Assembly (NCBI RefSeq): GCF_963678635.1
Contig: NC_087062.1
Span: 2,726,001-2,790,000 of the forward strand
Source of the DNA: Symsagittifera roscoffensis
Lineage: Eukaryota > Xenacoelomorpha > Acoela > Convolutidae
Length of the DNA: 64,000 bases
Direction of reading: 5' to 3'
Both the position numbers and the translations under genes were made by a program. The notes beneath the pieces were generated by a model. That model searched no databases and had not been told where the DNA came from. It worked only from the letters and a program-made list of their open reading frames with translations. Positions 30,130 to 42,067 of this stretch are shown piece by piece (the first letter of the stretch is position 1; each line of letters opens with the position of its first letter).

Positions 30130-30480
30130 AGAAATTTATGAATACAATTGGATTGTGCTCTTGGGATGTGAAAAATTAGTATTAAAATGACAAAACTCTA
30201 TCGAAAAAGTTACAGATTGATGTCGGGGTTGTTTTACCTGGAAAAACAGCTAAAGGTTATTTTTATTCTGATTTATTCCCAGATGTAGTGTGCAAGGTGC
30301 AAAGAAAAAGACAGTTAAATTTAGTAGTTCATGGAGAGTTTCAATTGAGCCGCCCATAACAGTTGGGAGCCAATTGAAGCTGATACTTCTTCGTTTCATC
30401 AATTTCGTCTGTTAAAACATAATCTATGACCATAAGGACGAGCCCTGTTCATGACAGCTGACGTCGCAAGTTATTTCATA
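30130..30480 (-). pseudogene. Gypsy RNase H remnant, unit 1
   Basis: Broken minus-strand frames read L-V-L-M-V-I-D-Y, then D-E-I-D-E-T-K, then further along L-D-R-V-L-S-F, the order expected for the RNase H module of Ty3/Gypsy pol. Identification rests on position between the RT connection and integrase, with multiple stops. The unit-2 copy at 44,640-44,930 is equivalent. Confidence 0.55.
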
Positions 30481-30598
30481 TTAAAGGCCGGGTTTTGGCA
30501 ACCTGAGCGGCAGTGTGGTCGTCTGTATTAAGTCTCATTTCAGCGTTTCAAGTTTATTGCGGTCCTCTTCTGTTTTTAAAAGGTCATCTTATTTTTTT

Positions 30599-31014
30599 TT
30601 AAACGTTGGTGGTAAAACTGTGTTCGATTTTCACCCAGACAAGGCATTCAGTTCTGAAGAACTGAACAAAAGCAATCAACCGTTCTAGTTGCTTCATTGC
30701 TCGTGGCAGTTTAGTTTTGCAAGGGAAAGCTGTTATCTTAGCTTGTAGAAGTGACACACTTGAGGTGACAGAAATTTTCCCAGGAGTTGCTCCTGTTTCA
30801 CATTTAATCGGCGAAAGTTTTAGCTTCAACCTTTTCTTCTACTATATTCAAATATCTTTTCAATTGGCGGTATTATTTCTTTGAGGCTGTTCACGGCACT
30901 TCCTATTTCTTCCTTGAACAGTGTGCCCAGTTCTGTCGCTAAGCCTGGATCAAGATTTCGGCAAATTAAATAACTGAATCTTGTGACTAATTGATTTAGC
31001 CACAAGCAAGGCAT
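30599..31014 (-). pseudogene. Gypsy RT-connection region and preceding pol fragment, unit 1
   Basis: Minus frame 30599-30829 includes T-K-L-P-R-A-M-K-Q-L-E-R-L-I-A-F-V-Q-F-F, the connection segment that follows the polymerase palm. Frame 30826-31014 upstream is protein-like but lacks the Y-x-D-D polymerase motif. The catalytic palm seems to have been deleted in both units. The rest of the element lies on either side in the same orientation. Confidence 0.6.
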
Positions 31015-32150
31015 TCATATGCATCGATTCAAGGCTCGAAATCCACTGCGAAGAGTAGGAAAGAAAAATCAACTGCTATTTGCACACAGTGGTGGGCTTG
31101 CGAATAGCCTCTTCGGTTATTATATCTTTCGGCTGAAAGTGGTCTGATGCATAGTTCTTGTTCGAAACCGGAAAACTGATATTCATATAGACAGTTTTCA
31201 TTGAATGGTTTCTCCCTCTGGTCTCACTCAACATCCGCAGTTTGTTAGATGGTTTTTGAAATTCAAAAAACGGACTACTTCATTTGGAATCCTCAAGTGT
31301 TGTTATTGATCAAGTTCCTCCAGTTACCGCGGGCGCTGGTTGCTCAATCGGATTCAATTTTAAAGAATAGCACGAGAAACAAAAAAATCAGATAGCATAG
31401 GAAAGTTTCCGATTTTGTTTCTGAAAGGCAATATGAGATAAGGTTCAGATATTTTGAACGCTGTTATATATACAATGTTATTTTTTTAAACTACTTGATA
31501 TATGAAGTTATCGCCTGTTCACATTTCTTCTCTAAATCTTGCAATGGGAGCACGATTCCTGTAATTTTTCGATGCTCTTTGAGATAGCTTGTAAACTCGC
31601 ACTCAATTCTGAATACTTTATGTTGGCAGTTTTTATGGTTTAGCGGCAATTTTTCAATCCAATCAATCTTGTCAATTTATTGCTTTCAATTGGAGCGCCA
31701 TGTCCTGGACTTTAGGGAAATAGTAAATGGAACATACTTGGGTGTCGTGCTTCTTGAAGAAAGGTTACCAAGGATGATTGAGTTCGCTGCATAAAGTACT
31801 CTAAACGTGCGTTTCTCTGAAGGTCATGAAGGCCACCCCGAATTGAACTGTAATTTTATTTTCTATGCAGACGAGCTGTCAGCCTGTCGTTCGTAGTTTT
31901 CTGACTTCCGGTTTTTTTTTAAAGGGCTTTACCGTTTTTCTTCGCTCTTGAAATGTTTAAAAACGCTCTTCGGTATAACATTTGAAAGTGCGCTTGAATC
32001 AACGAGTTGTGCCAGTCGGGGTCATATTTGGAAGTTTGACCTTGATCTGGAAGTTTGACCTTGGTTTTGTGGAAAAAAGTAAATTTCGAGAAATTCGAAT
32101 CGACCATGTCACGCTCAAGTTTCTCGCAACAACGGAAAATCAAAAGTTAA
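31015..32150 (-). pseudogene. Gypsy gag remnant, unit 1
   Basis: From the LTR-like sequence leftward, the minus strand encodes M-V-D-S-N-F-S-K-F and further broken frames with charged and Gln-rich segments (for example S-A-S-L-Q-A-I-S-K-S-I-E-K-L). Position directly after the LTR and before pol indicates gag. It is highly degraded. Compared with unit 2, about 620 bp is missing near 31,310. Confidence 0.5.
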
Positions 32151-32159
32151 TTTAGACAC

Positions 32160-32620
32160 AAGACTCGAATCAGATTTGCGGTAAAACCGATAAAAATCAG
32201 ACTAGACTAAAATTGCTGATCGCATTTTTACCAAAATCAACAACTCGAGTAGAGCTATCTTGTTCCTGACAGAGACCATCGCAAAGTCCTACGAGAGTAC
32301 CATGGTTGGGCGAGAAAAAATTTTGTTTGGGCAGACAGACGTGTGAAACTGCCCCATGGTTCAGAAAACTAAACTTACAAAAACTTCTAGAGTTGCCTTA
32401 CTTGTGTTATTTACCTAATTCTAAAGTCGCGTCACTTTGTGAGTACTCAATTTAATTTCTCGATTTCTTTTATGTGTTTATGTTGAGGTAAGGTGAGTTT
32501 TAGGTTAATTAGCCTCCCGGAATTGAATTAAATTAACATCGATTTTATTTTCAGATTATGAGAAGCTAGGAGTTGAGGGAAAAGTTTGATCCATCTCCGA
32601 TGAGAATGATGATTATTATC
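32160..32620 (-). repeat. LTR-like repeat upstream of the minus-strand Gypsy, unit 1
   Basis: This is present here, at 47,230-47,665, in part at 18,135-18,235, and in inverse orientation at 19,370-19,720, always next to the same gag start where gag is present. That distribution marks it as the LTR of this family. I could not define exact TG/CA ends, a primer-binding site or a second LTR beyond the integrase end. Confidence 0.55.
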
Positions 32621-34837
32621 TAATGAAAAAAAAGTAATATAATAAATAAGTTGTAGCTCTGTTATTAGGAGTGACCTCGTGGTCTCGAGATACTGAGACC
32701 CAGTCGTCAGCTCACTATTTTCGCATGTAATTGAGATAATCTCAGCGTTCTGGTCGAAGCCGGAAACAGTAACGTTTTTGTCGACCTGATCTTAAAAAGA
32801 CCGCACAAAGAACTGGCTTTGGCAGAGACGGTTAAAAGCATGTAGAGCTGTGGGTAGACGCTAGCCGGTCGTTTTACAACCTAGCTTTATTTTTGTCGAT
32901 TTGTACTTCCGGGCGAATGTTACAAATGATGTTTTTCGGCGCTCCTGGGTGTTATTCTTTTTTAGCATAATGAACGGCAGAACCGTCAACAAGCACTCCG
33001 CGCCGAACGGATGCTCCAATTGAGGCCCTTAGTACAGGGGCGGAGGGATAGTTTGGAATGCGGAAGCCTTCCTGATTCCCGAATCTAGCTTTTTAACCTA
33101 AATAAGACCGAAAATTCACGTACCAGGAAGGGTGGGGGGTTCGCGTCCCCGTCGTTCCCTGAGTGATATATGATCAAAAACACTTTAAGATATACAAGAA
33201 ACCAAACAAAAAGTAGTATAGTATCTAAGAAAAAAGAACAAACATAACAAATAACCGAAAAAACCAAAAAAAGTTTAAAAAAAATATATAAAATCAGTAG
33301 AAATTATCACCCCAGACGAGATGTGATCCAACCTTCTCGTTTGTTGTTGTTAGATATATTGTTGTTACAAGCATTTGTTTCAAACACGATCGGTACGATC
33401 GAAATTTTGGCCCGTTTCTGGTGCTTGCACTGTAGGGTTGTTTGATATTGAAGCACCTTAATGCTAATTTGCGCTCAATCCGGAAGGGTCTTGGGAAGAG
33501 AGCGGAAGACAGATCCAGCAAGCAGTGCAAGGAGTAGCAGCAAGGGTCTCGAGGACAACTACAATCGACTGTTGGGTATCGTTAAGAAGTTTGTATTTCT
33601 TTTGGTACAAAAATTAAGATATCAATCTGTGGGGACTCAACAGTGACTGCGCTGAAAGGACCCTCCACCGAGTTGCGAAATTCTGAGTTAAGCACCTTAA
33701 TTCGGATATTGAACAAATCCGGAGGAGTATAGTATTATTAGTTTAACTATTTATACTGCCTGTATTAATACTCTTAGATCGTTTTTTAATGATAAACATG
33801 GTAAACATACCGGTTTTTAGGGTCAAAATAGTGATATTTTGATCACCCCCCCAAATTGCGACTTTTGAGATATCGATATTTTTGAAAGTGAAAAAACGCT
33901 AATTTAATGAGTTACATCGTAACTGGACTAGTATAATTAATGGAACCGGTTAACTTTAGTTCGGAAGTGGTTGAAACTATTAGGTACCGAAAACCGAATT
34001 TTCTTGATTTTAAAATTTTTACCTTAGGACAAAAAAAGTTGTTGTTTGGACAACACTCACTAGTGAATTGACAGGTTTTAAATTCAGCTTGCCAATAACC
34101 TTCCGGGTTCCAAAGAACGTGTTTGGTTTAGTGGATTTGTCAATCCGGAGGGGTCCAAATAGCATTGTTTTTGGCAAATTTTTTCAGCTGCAACGTTTTA
34201 GACCGTTTTTTTTTGCATTGAACTAGAAAAATATACGCCTTCTAAGCTCGTGTCAATATTTTTTAGGTCAATAAGACAGGAATTGCGAAAAAAGTTCGGC
34301 GGAACCTATAAGTTGGAAAATTGTTGAACCTAAGAAAAAAGACGTTTTGATTGATAACTTTGAAACTACTGGACAGATCCGGTTGATCTTGGTACCATTC
34401 AATCATAAATTACTCATTATTGGAAAAAGTTTACTCATTATTGGAAAAAGTAAGCATAGAAAATTTTTAAGATTGTTTTTAGCAAAATTACCAATTAGTG
34501 AAGGTAGACTCTTCACGTTTTGTTTTAAAAAATTTGGAAAGCCCTTATACCCCTACCAAAGGGTAGTAACGGTTGAATAAGGCAATTCTACGCCACTCCT
34601 GCCAAAAAAAGAGGGCTAGGGAACCCAGAAAACGATAGTCGAGTGGAGACTAGGCTATTTATAAGACCCTTCACAGTTAGGGAGAATTGTCAAATAAGCA
34701 GCTTAGCTTCAATCCGGAAGGGTCTCGAGCCGGATTACACCCTTCCTAGTTAGTTCATATAGCATAACAGACTCGGAGACAGTATCGGAAAGAGTTTCGG
34801 GTGTGATTTTTAAACGCCCCGGAAGAGCTATTCTTAC
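32621..34837. other. Noncoding part of unit 1 with scattered CCGGAAGGG motifs
   Basis: No gene is recognised. The stretch matches 48,427-50,511 in unit 2. A 78-codon minus frame (33294-33530) is retained in unit 2 (48992-49228), but this only reflects recent duplication. Isolated copies of the satellite core (AATCCGGA-GGGTC) occur at about 33,478, 34,144 and 34,712, before the array proper. Confidence 0.5.
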
Positions 34838-36284
34838 AAACCCGGAGGGGTCCCAATCCGGAAGGGTCCTATTTTTGCCAATCCGGAAGGGTCCCAATTT
34901 TGCCAATCCGGAAGGGTCCTATTTTTGCCAATCCGGAAGGGTCCTATTTTTGCCAATCCGGAAGGGTCCTATTTTTGACAATCCGGAAGGGTCCCAATTT
35001 TGCCAATCCGGAAGGGTCCTATTTTTGCCAATCCTGAATGGTATCAATATTGTCAATCCGGAAGGGTCCTATTTTGCCAATCCGGAAGGGTCCCAATTTT
35101 GCCAATCCGGAAGGGTCCTATTTTGCCAATCCGGAAGGGTGCTATTTTTGCCAATCCGGAAGGGTCCCAATTTTGCCAATCCTGAATAATGGTATCAATA
35201 TTGTCAATCCGGAAGGGTCCTATTTTGCCAATCCGGAAGGGTCCCAATTTTTCCAATCCGGAAGGGTCCTATTTTTGCCAATCCGGAAGGGTCCTATTTT
35301 TGACAATCCGCAAGGGTCCCAATTTTGCCAATCCTGAATGGTATCAATATTGTCAATCCGGAAGGGTCCTATTTTGCCGATCCGGAAGGGTCCCAATTTT
35401 GCCAATCCGGAAGGGTCCTATTTTGCCAATCCGAAAGGTTCCTATTTTTGCCAATCCGGAAGGGTCCTATTTTTGACAATCCGCAAGGGTCCCAATTTTG
35501 CCAATCCTGAAGAATGGTATCAATATTGTCAATCCGGAAGGGTTCTATTTTGCCAATCCGGAAGGGTCCCAGTTTTGCCAATCCGGAAGGGTCCTATTTT
35601 TGCCTACCCGGAAGGGTCCTATTTTTGACAATCCGCAAGGGTCCCAATTTTGACAATCCTCAATGGTATCAATATTGCCAATCCGGAAGGATCCTATTTT
35701 GCCAATCCGGAAGGGTCCCAATTTTGTCAATCCGGAAGGGTCCTATTTTTGCCAATCCGGAAGGGTCCTATTTTTGACAATCCGCAAGGGTCCCAATTTT
35801 GCCAATCCTGAATGGTATCAATATTGTCAATCCGGAAGGGTCCTATTTTGCCAATCCGGAAGGGTCCCAATTTTGCCAATCCGGAATGGTCCTATTTTGC
35901 CAATCCGGAAGGGCCTATTTTTGCCAATCCGGAAGGGTCCCAATTTTGCCAGTCCGGAAGGGTCCTATTTTTGCCAATCCGGAAGGGTCCTATTTTTGAC
36001 AATCCGCAGGGTCCCAATTTTGCCAATCCTGAATGGTATCAATATTGTCAATCCGGAAGGGTCCTATTTTGCCAATCCGGAAGGGTCCTAACTTTGCCAA
36101 TCCGGAAGGGTCCTATTTTGCCAATCCGGAAGGGTCCCAATTTTGCCAATCCGGAAGGGTCCTATTTTGCCAATCCGGAAGGGTCCTATTTTTGCCAATC
36201 CGGAAGGGTCATATTTTTGACAATCCTCAATGGTATCAATATTGCCAATCCGGAAGGGTCCTATTTTGCCAATCCGTAAGGGTG
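34838..36284 (+). repeat. 25-bp satellite with 150-bp higher-order units (expanded copy)
   Basis: The basic unit is about 23-25 bp, AATCCGGAAGGGTC followed by cctatttttgcc or ccaattttgcc, repeated roughly 55-60 times. A variant unit (aatcctgaatggtatcaata) recurs near 35036, 35187, 35335, 35510, 35660, 35811, 36030 and 36228. The spacing is about 150 bp four times, then 175, 219 and 198, so six basic units form a higher-order repeat. All frames on both strands stay open for long stretches only because of the repeat. The equivalent array in unit 2 has about 7 units. Confidence 0.95.
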
Positions 36285-36299
36285 GCGGAAATCTTACTT

Positions 36300-36827
36300 T
36301 TATTATGAACAGAATGGACGTGGTTGTAGGGACACTAAAACTTAATTAGAAGAAAGAAAGGTAAAAAAAGAAAGATATCAGGTTATTAAGAGTCAGGCTA
36401 GAAGCCAGTGACGGCACTGGTAACTTGCCTTAAAATAAAAATTTCAAAATTGGACCAGAGTAAAACAAAACAGGTCTAATCTCGGCGATTCGCGACACTA
36501 GGTGTAATTGAAAACAGAGTTCGACACTAAATTGTTTGGACTAAAAACCAAACTAATTTTTAGAAAAGCTATTGCCTTGAGGATTATCGTAGGTCTAGCT
36601 CGGGCAATCCGAAGGCAGATAGGAAACACAGGACTCGTTGGGTGCAATAGACGCTCACTTGTGAAAAATACTGCCTTCAAGTGTTGTCTGTTCAGTGCGG
36701 CACTAAACAGGGAAAACTATTTCTTTAAAAAACAAGTTCGACAATTAATTGCGACTGAGTCAAGTACAAAACACATACATCTTTTGAAAATATTTACAGT
36801 TTCATTTTTGCTTTTAAATCAACCGGG
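36300..36827. repeat. Spacer repeat between satellite and gag (unit 1 copy)
   Basis: This segment follows the satellite in unit 1 and matches 50,695-51,228 in unit 2; its second half also matches 52,308-52,671. It includes acaaaacaggtctaa and a 108-codon plus-strand frame (36508-36834) with indels relative to its partners. No domain is recognised; it may be Gypsy LTR or untranslated material. Confidence 0.5.
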
Positions 36828-38245
36828 ACTCTAGATTGAGAAGAGATGTCGGAACTGTCCGAAATCTCGACTGAAAACGTAGCGACAACAAGATCACCCA
36901 CTGGTAATACCATGATGCATGGGGTGACCGAGAAAACGGCAACTTCCTCCTCGTTTTCAGAACGAGTAAAGAACACTTTGGGTAACTTCTTCCCATTTAC
37001 TATGGGAAGGGGATACAGGCGATGAAGTAGAAGGGAAGCTGAGCAAAAAGAGATACGATTGAGAGACGACATGGAGAAATTCAGAAGTCAGCAAGAGCAG
37101 ACTCTTGGGACTCTTGACACGATAATAGACGCGATGATGGAGAGGCGCATTCAGGCTATCATGGATAGGTTCTAGGGGCTCCTAGGAAACAGGAGTGAAT
37201 CGAGGAGTAGGCAAGCAACCTCAGGATAACCCAACAGGGAGCCGAGAGAGAACTTCAGCAAACAAGCCAACAGAAGAAAGACATATGGATACATGAGAGA
37301 TAGGGGCAAATCATCCAGCTATGCCACAGGGGAGAATAGGTCAAGGGGCCAAATATCATAGGAAGTTCAACTGGCAACAGACCGACCTCAAACGAGAGAC
37401 CGTTGCAGAACGCAAATGCGACTGGGAGATGTGATTCCGCAAACTTGAGTCATACCGATCAAGGAAGAAATCGTCTCAGCGATTCGAACAGGAGGGAAGA
37501 TTTGGAGCTCCTATCGGAGGGCAATGACGCTCAAGCGGGGCATTCACGAGATGCAACGTCAATGGCTACAGCGTTTGAACCTCTGAACAGGTCTTTGGAA
37601 ACTTTCTTGACATTGTTATCTAGGACCAGTGAACGCAGCGAGAGGTCCAGGAGGGTATTTAAGAAACCGAGATGCTATAAAGACGAATTTGACGGCTGTA
37701 TAGATACCTGGATAGAAGTCATGAAATTGCATTTTGAGGAATAAGACTTAACAGAAAGGCAAGAATGCAGTGCAGTCACTAGCAACCTGGAAGCGACAGC
37801 TCTAATTTGCGTGATGGCTAAAACACAATACCAGCGGGACACAGCTGAGAAGATCTTTGAAATATTGTTGAATCGTTTTGGCTCAGGAGTACAAGGACAC
37901 CAAGCAATGATGCGCTTCGAGAACCGAAGGCAAGGTGAAAAGGAAACTATAGACAAGTTTCTAGATGACCTGGAGATGCTTAGAAGGCGTAGTCAACCAG
38001 ACAAGTCAAACAGCAGGATGAACCTTGCAGTAGCCTCAAAAGTCATCGATGGTGTGAAGAACGATGAGCTTCGAACAATGTTGGCAACGCATTACACACC
38101 ACTTTCAACTAATGCACCAACACCAGAAGAATTGATCCCAAATCCAAGGAATATCTTCTATTAAAGCCTCCATCGAGATCTGGCTATTACAAAAACAATT
38201 ATGGCAATTTTAAAAATGGACCAGCTAACCAGGGTAACAATTGGT
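36828..38245 (+). pseudogene. Gypsy gag remnant in unit 1, truncated by the duplication junction
   Basis: Interrupted frames encode the same gag as 52,672-54,092: M-S-E-L-S-E-I near 36,850, an Arg/Ser/Gln-rich middle, then C-I-D-T-W-I-E-V-M-K-L-H-F and M-A-K-T-Q ... F-E-N-R-R-Q-G-E-K-E-T-I-D-K-F, the capsid part (37403-37744, 37811-38164). A TAA at 37,742 splits the capsid. The sequence stops at 38,245 where unit 2 begins, so the zinc knuckles and pol are missing here. Confidence 0.75.
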
Positions 38246-38592
38246 TCAGAACGAGACATTTTGGTTCGCTACTGCTAATCGCGGTTCAAGTTTTTGGTTA
38301 TATGGTAGTTTTATCATTTTAGGTCAGTTAATTCTGTGACTCGGACCAGTTTTTTTTTCGCCAGGACGGATATTTTGAATAACAGCTTCGAACTAGGAGA
38401 GATTTTCAGATAAAAATACAAATGCCAGACTTAGCTTATTCTTGGATGCGAGTGAAAAAATGACAACTTTCCAAGCAAATGAAAAGTTGAGATCTTTAGT
38501 TATTTGCCGATGAGTCACTCAGAACAAGATTTCAGCGATTGAGTTGTTGTTTTTGAACAAACTGCGTTGGTTGATAGTATACCATTTGAATT

Positions 38593-39350
38593 ACTGGACT
38601 TTGAAATTAGTTTCATGTTAAACGTTGGGGGATGTTCTCATGTTGATAAAAATTGATTCATGGTTCAAATTTTGTGGTCTGATAAGCTGTTTCAGTACTT
38701 TTTGTGATATATTTGTGTTCATTAAGACAGACAAAATAAATTACTCGGGAGAACTTTTGCGCTCTCAAATGATTAAATCTTGATCACAATTGCCTTCAAT
38801 TGCCCCTATCAACCTCTTTTTTGTCATCCTCCAATTGCTGGTCGTCGCAAGTTTGATAACTGTAAAAAAGGCATGCGTCTTTCACTGTGTAGCCAATCAG
38901 ACAAAAGCTCGAGGATGGGTGATTGTTTCTCATACATCGAGGGTTGTTTGTCGGCTGCATCAGAATTTGGTTATTTACGCAGCCAAAATTGAGGATCCGG
39001 ACCTGTCCGTGTGTCTGGCCGAAGTGATGTCAGCGGACGCAATCCCATTCTTACCTCCTGGCACCGACATTTGTCTGTGGCTTCTAGAAAAAGTAAAGTA
39101 AAAGGCAATGATCTCCCCCGGCAAATGAGCCTCAGATGCGGAGACTTTTTATCTTATTTAAACTTCTTTATACCTGATTTCACATTTATAATCAATATAA
39201 AATGTTCATTCCAAATTAGTTTTGTTTCAAACAGTTAGCTGCAAAAGTTGTAGCTTATTCATTAGAAGAAGATCGCAGAATAATTAAAACAAAATTCCTT
39301 GTAGAAGTTCTACGGTTTAAGTATAACTAAGGCGCTTTAATCATGAATTT
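38593..39350 (+). other. 758-bp segment present only in unit 2
   Basis: The segment is bordered by TGAATT at both ends (38,587-38,592 and 39,344-39,349), and unit 1 has a single TGAATT at the matching point. That fits either a microhomology-mediated deletion in unit 1 or an insertion with a 6-bp duplication in unit 2. A frame at 38790-39101 (103 codons, no ATG) looks moderately protein-like (P-D-L-S-V-C-L-A-E-V, then D-I-C-L-W-L-L-E-K), but I recognise no family. Confidence 0.6.
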
Positions 39351-42053
39351 TTGTGGAAGTAATCGTTTTTTTTTGTTTTTTTTTCACTCAGTTTTTCTAA
39401 TTTCTTTTTCTTTTCGAAAAGTAGGAAGGTAAACCAACAAGTTATGTGACCAATGTAGACTGGATATACAAAAGTACAGTTGAAAATGTCTTTGACCCTG
39501 CCCTGGGATGTTTCAATTTTTTTACTGTTGTCAAAATGGCAGCAGTTATGTTGAATTTGTGGGCCACAGGAGCTGGTCGAGGGTATCGGTATCTACTGTT
39601 TATCCTTTTTCGGGGGCAGAAGTGATGAAATGGAGTGACCGTACAGAGGAGCACTCAGACAAAAAAAATCTTAAAAAAGTTGTAGATTTTAATTGGTTCG
39701 ATTTCCTTTTCACTGAGGTCAACTCTTGGTTCAATTTTTCCTCAGGTACACTTCGGCATCGGGTAAAATCATTTTTTAGCTTTGATGATTGTTTTATAAA
39801 GCCATCTCGATCGTGACAGTTTTTGTCGACAAGTTAATCGAGCATAGGTTGTTTTTGACAACTGGTGGCTGTTCTGAAATCAAAAATTGTAGAAATAACA
39901 GACTTGGATTCTCGGCATCAAGATATAAAAATCTTTATTGGATTCTCGGCATCAAGATATAAAAATCTAATTTCTTAAAAATTCGTCTGATAGAATAAAA
40001 CTCACAAAAAGTTTGGGTGCGATAAGGCATAATTAGTAAAATGCGTTGACAAATTGTGTCGCAGTCTGTCTCTCGAAGATGACTTCCCCATGTACGCTGA
40101 AAATATTGTTACGGCACTTGCCGTTGACGTCAGTGATGATCTTATGCCTGAACAATCTGGGCCAAGCTGTCTCAGCACCTGCTAGAAAACTTGGCTCTGT
40201 TAACGGAACTAAAGGCTGCAGGCTAGATGATGCCAAAGCATTTGGGTGGTCGATAGTGTGCCGTCAAAGAGTAAGTTCTTTTCTTTCTTTCCCACGGTGC
40301 TGAAATATCGTGTTAATTTTAGTGAAGTCATTGGAGCCAATATGTGCAGAAAAAATGTTTTCAATGTTGCTTATAGGTTTCCAAAAATGTGGCCCACATG
40401 TTTCGCTTCGAAGGCAAAAGCTGAAAAAAAGAAATGCTTTGCAACTCCCTTTGAAAAATAACAAAACGCTCTGGAGGCTCTTGCATACAATTATGGCACA
40501 CAAAAACTGCAGACAAAGTTAGTGTGCCCTCATTAAAATTCCAGCTGAGTTTTCAGACTTTACAAACGGCGAGGCCACGCAAACTGAGGTCAGGGGCAAG
40601 TGTATGATTTAAGACAATTTCGATGCTCTCGTAGGGTTTTATTTCAGATTGGTTGAGTAAGGGGAATCGGAAATTTTCCCAGTCCCTTGTGTTTGTTATG
40701 CTCAATGTTACTGTGGCGAAACGTGCATCTGTTTTGGGTTGAATAATCATTAAATAGTTTGAACCGCAAATCCACTGTTCAATTGCAACCGTTTCCGAAA
40801 GAAGAAAAAAAATTTGTACCCCGCAATCTAGAGATTAGTGACACCAGGAGGAAGCCGGTACTCGTTAGAGACCATTGGGTGCAACTCAATTTTCTTAACT
40901 TTATCTTACACCCTTCTTGTAAGAAAATAATCGTTTTTTTCTTCAGTACCTGCGCTTGGCTCATGTCATTGGGCTAGATATAATTTTTGGCCTATTGGAC
41001 TTTGGCGATAAAGCGGACTGAAATCGCTATCACTTTTCGGGCCGAGCACCGACGTACATGATTGCTTCTTCATTCACGTGAGGTATTCGAGAAACGCCTT
41101 TGCTGCAATAAAAGTTTTGGCTGAAATTTAGTTGGAAATTGTTTTTTTCTGATTCTATTTCCATGTAATATGATTACTCAGCTTTTTAATGCCTCTGCCG
41201 TGAAAGGTGATGTTCCTCCTCACGCCGCGAAGAAAATGCGGGCACGTTCGAAAGCCGCATTTACAGACTTGAGCTTATGTTACAAAGGCCCTAGCTCATG
41301 TGATCGTTGCTGTTGTCTTTTATCAATTCCAGGCGTTTATAGGAATATCAGACTTGATTTTTTCGCAAAACTCAAACAAATTTTTAGAGATCGAAAATTT
41401 TACCCGTTCACCAGCGTTTGAGATTTTTTTCCGATTTCACGCAAAATGGTTTCGATTGATGCAGAATGGTAGAAAACTACCTTGTGTGAAACTAAATCGT
41501 GTTTAGATGTTTTTTATTTTTGAAAAATTCTGATCGAAACCATTACGTGCATAATCGCCCCAAATACTATATGTTCCAGTTTTTCTCAGGGTTGGTTGAC
41601 GCATAAGGATCAAAAATGTAGGATTTGCTAAACAAATTTGGTCCCAATTTTTTTTCCTAAAAAATTCTGATCATTCGGAAGTAGAGTTTTGAGTTTTTTT
41701 TTGTTTCTGACTGTTTGCTTCATGCTGATTTCCTCTATCTCCATGCCCCATTTCCAGCTAATCTCTCATTCGATGCCGTTGTACTACTAAGCTATTGCTG
41801 GTCGCAAATAACAACGCTGCGTGAATTGTGTTAACATTAGAAAAAATTGATGTTAATTTTATTAATTTTCGTTTGAAATATTGAAAACTGGGTTTTCTTT
41901 CAGTTTGTCGAGTCCATATTTTTTTTTTTGGTATCGCAAATTGATAAATGTGGCGATAGAGAAGAATCGGTTTCATGCAGTGGAGGCTGCGCTACAAATA
42001 ATAACGAGATGGTTTCTTGAAGTACTTGAAAATCAATTTGTTTTGTGATGGTT
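39351..42053. other. Noncoding part of unit 2, nothing recognised
   Basis: This matches 20,637-23,391. Frames such as 40553-40750 minus and 41170-41421 plus are broken in the unit-1 copy. It includes a short duplication of attggattctcggcatcaag near 39,905-39,975. No domain or RNA gene is identified. Confidence 0.45.
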
Positions 42054-42067
42054 GAATGCAATTACAC
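42054..42067 (+). other. Empty insertion site for the Penelope-like element
   Basis: A single GAATGCAATTACAC is followed directly by cggagctattttg, the sequence that in unit 1 is split by the 4.2-kb element and its duplicated 14 bases. It is a natural pre-insertion allele in the same window. Confidence 0.9.

Larger units (their letters stand above)
20293..38245 (+). repeat. Large tandem segmental duplication, unit 1
   Basis: Sequence from 20,293 (tcagaacgagacattttgg) is repeated from 38,246, and the two units run parallel until 38,245 and 54,092. The junction is sharp: Gypsy gag sequence gggtaacaattggt is followed at 38,246 by the unit start, whereas in unit 2 the same gag sequence continues at 54,093. 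Unit 1 is longer because of a Penelope-like insertion (23,406-27,613) and a much expanded satellite (34,838-36,284). It lacks about 758 bp near 20,637 and about 620 bp near 31,310 that unit 2 has. Confidence 0.9.

Noticed and set aside
33294-33530. 78-codon minus ORF preserved in both large units (also 48992-49228)
   Set aside because: Both units are recent copies of each other, so retention of a short frame is not evidence of selection; changes include amino-acid replacements without bias I can measure.
34838-36284. CRISPR-like look of regularly spaced repeats
   Set aside because: Spacers are themselves repeated and short (about 10 bp), there are no unique spacers or cas genes, and the surroundings are eukaryotic mobile DNA.
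34803-36308. Many overlapping long ORFs on both strands over the satellite
   Set aside because: The 25-bp period shifts through all frames and lacks stop triplets, so open frames are automatic. The residues are one cyclic phrase with no gene context.
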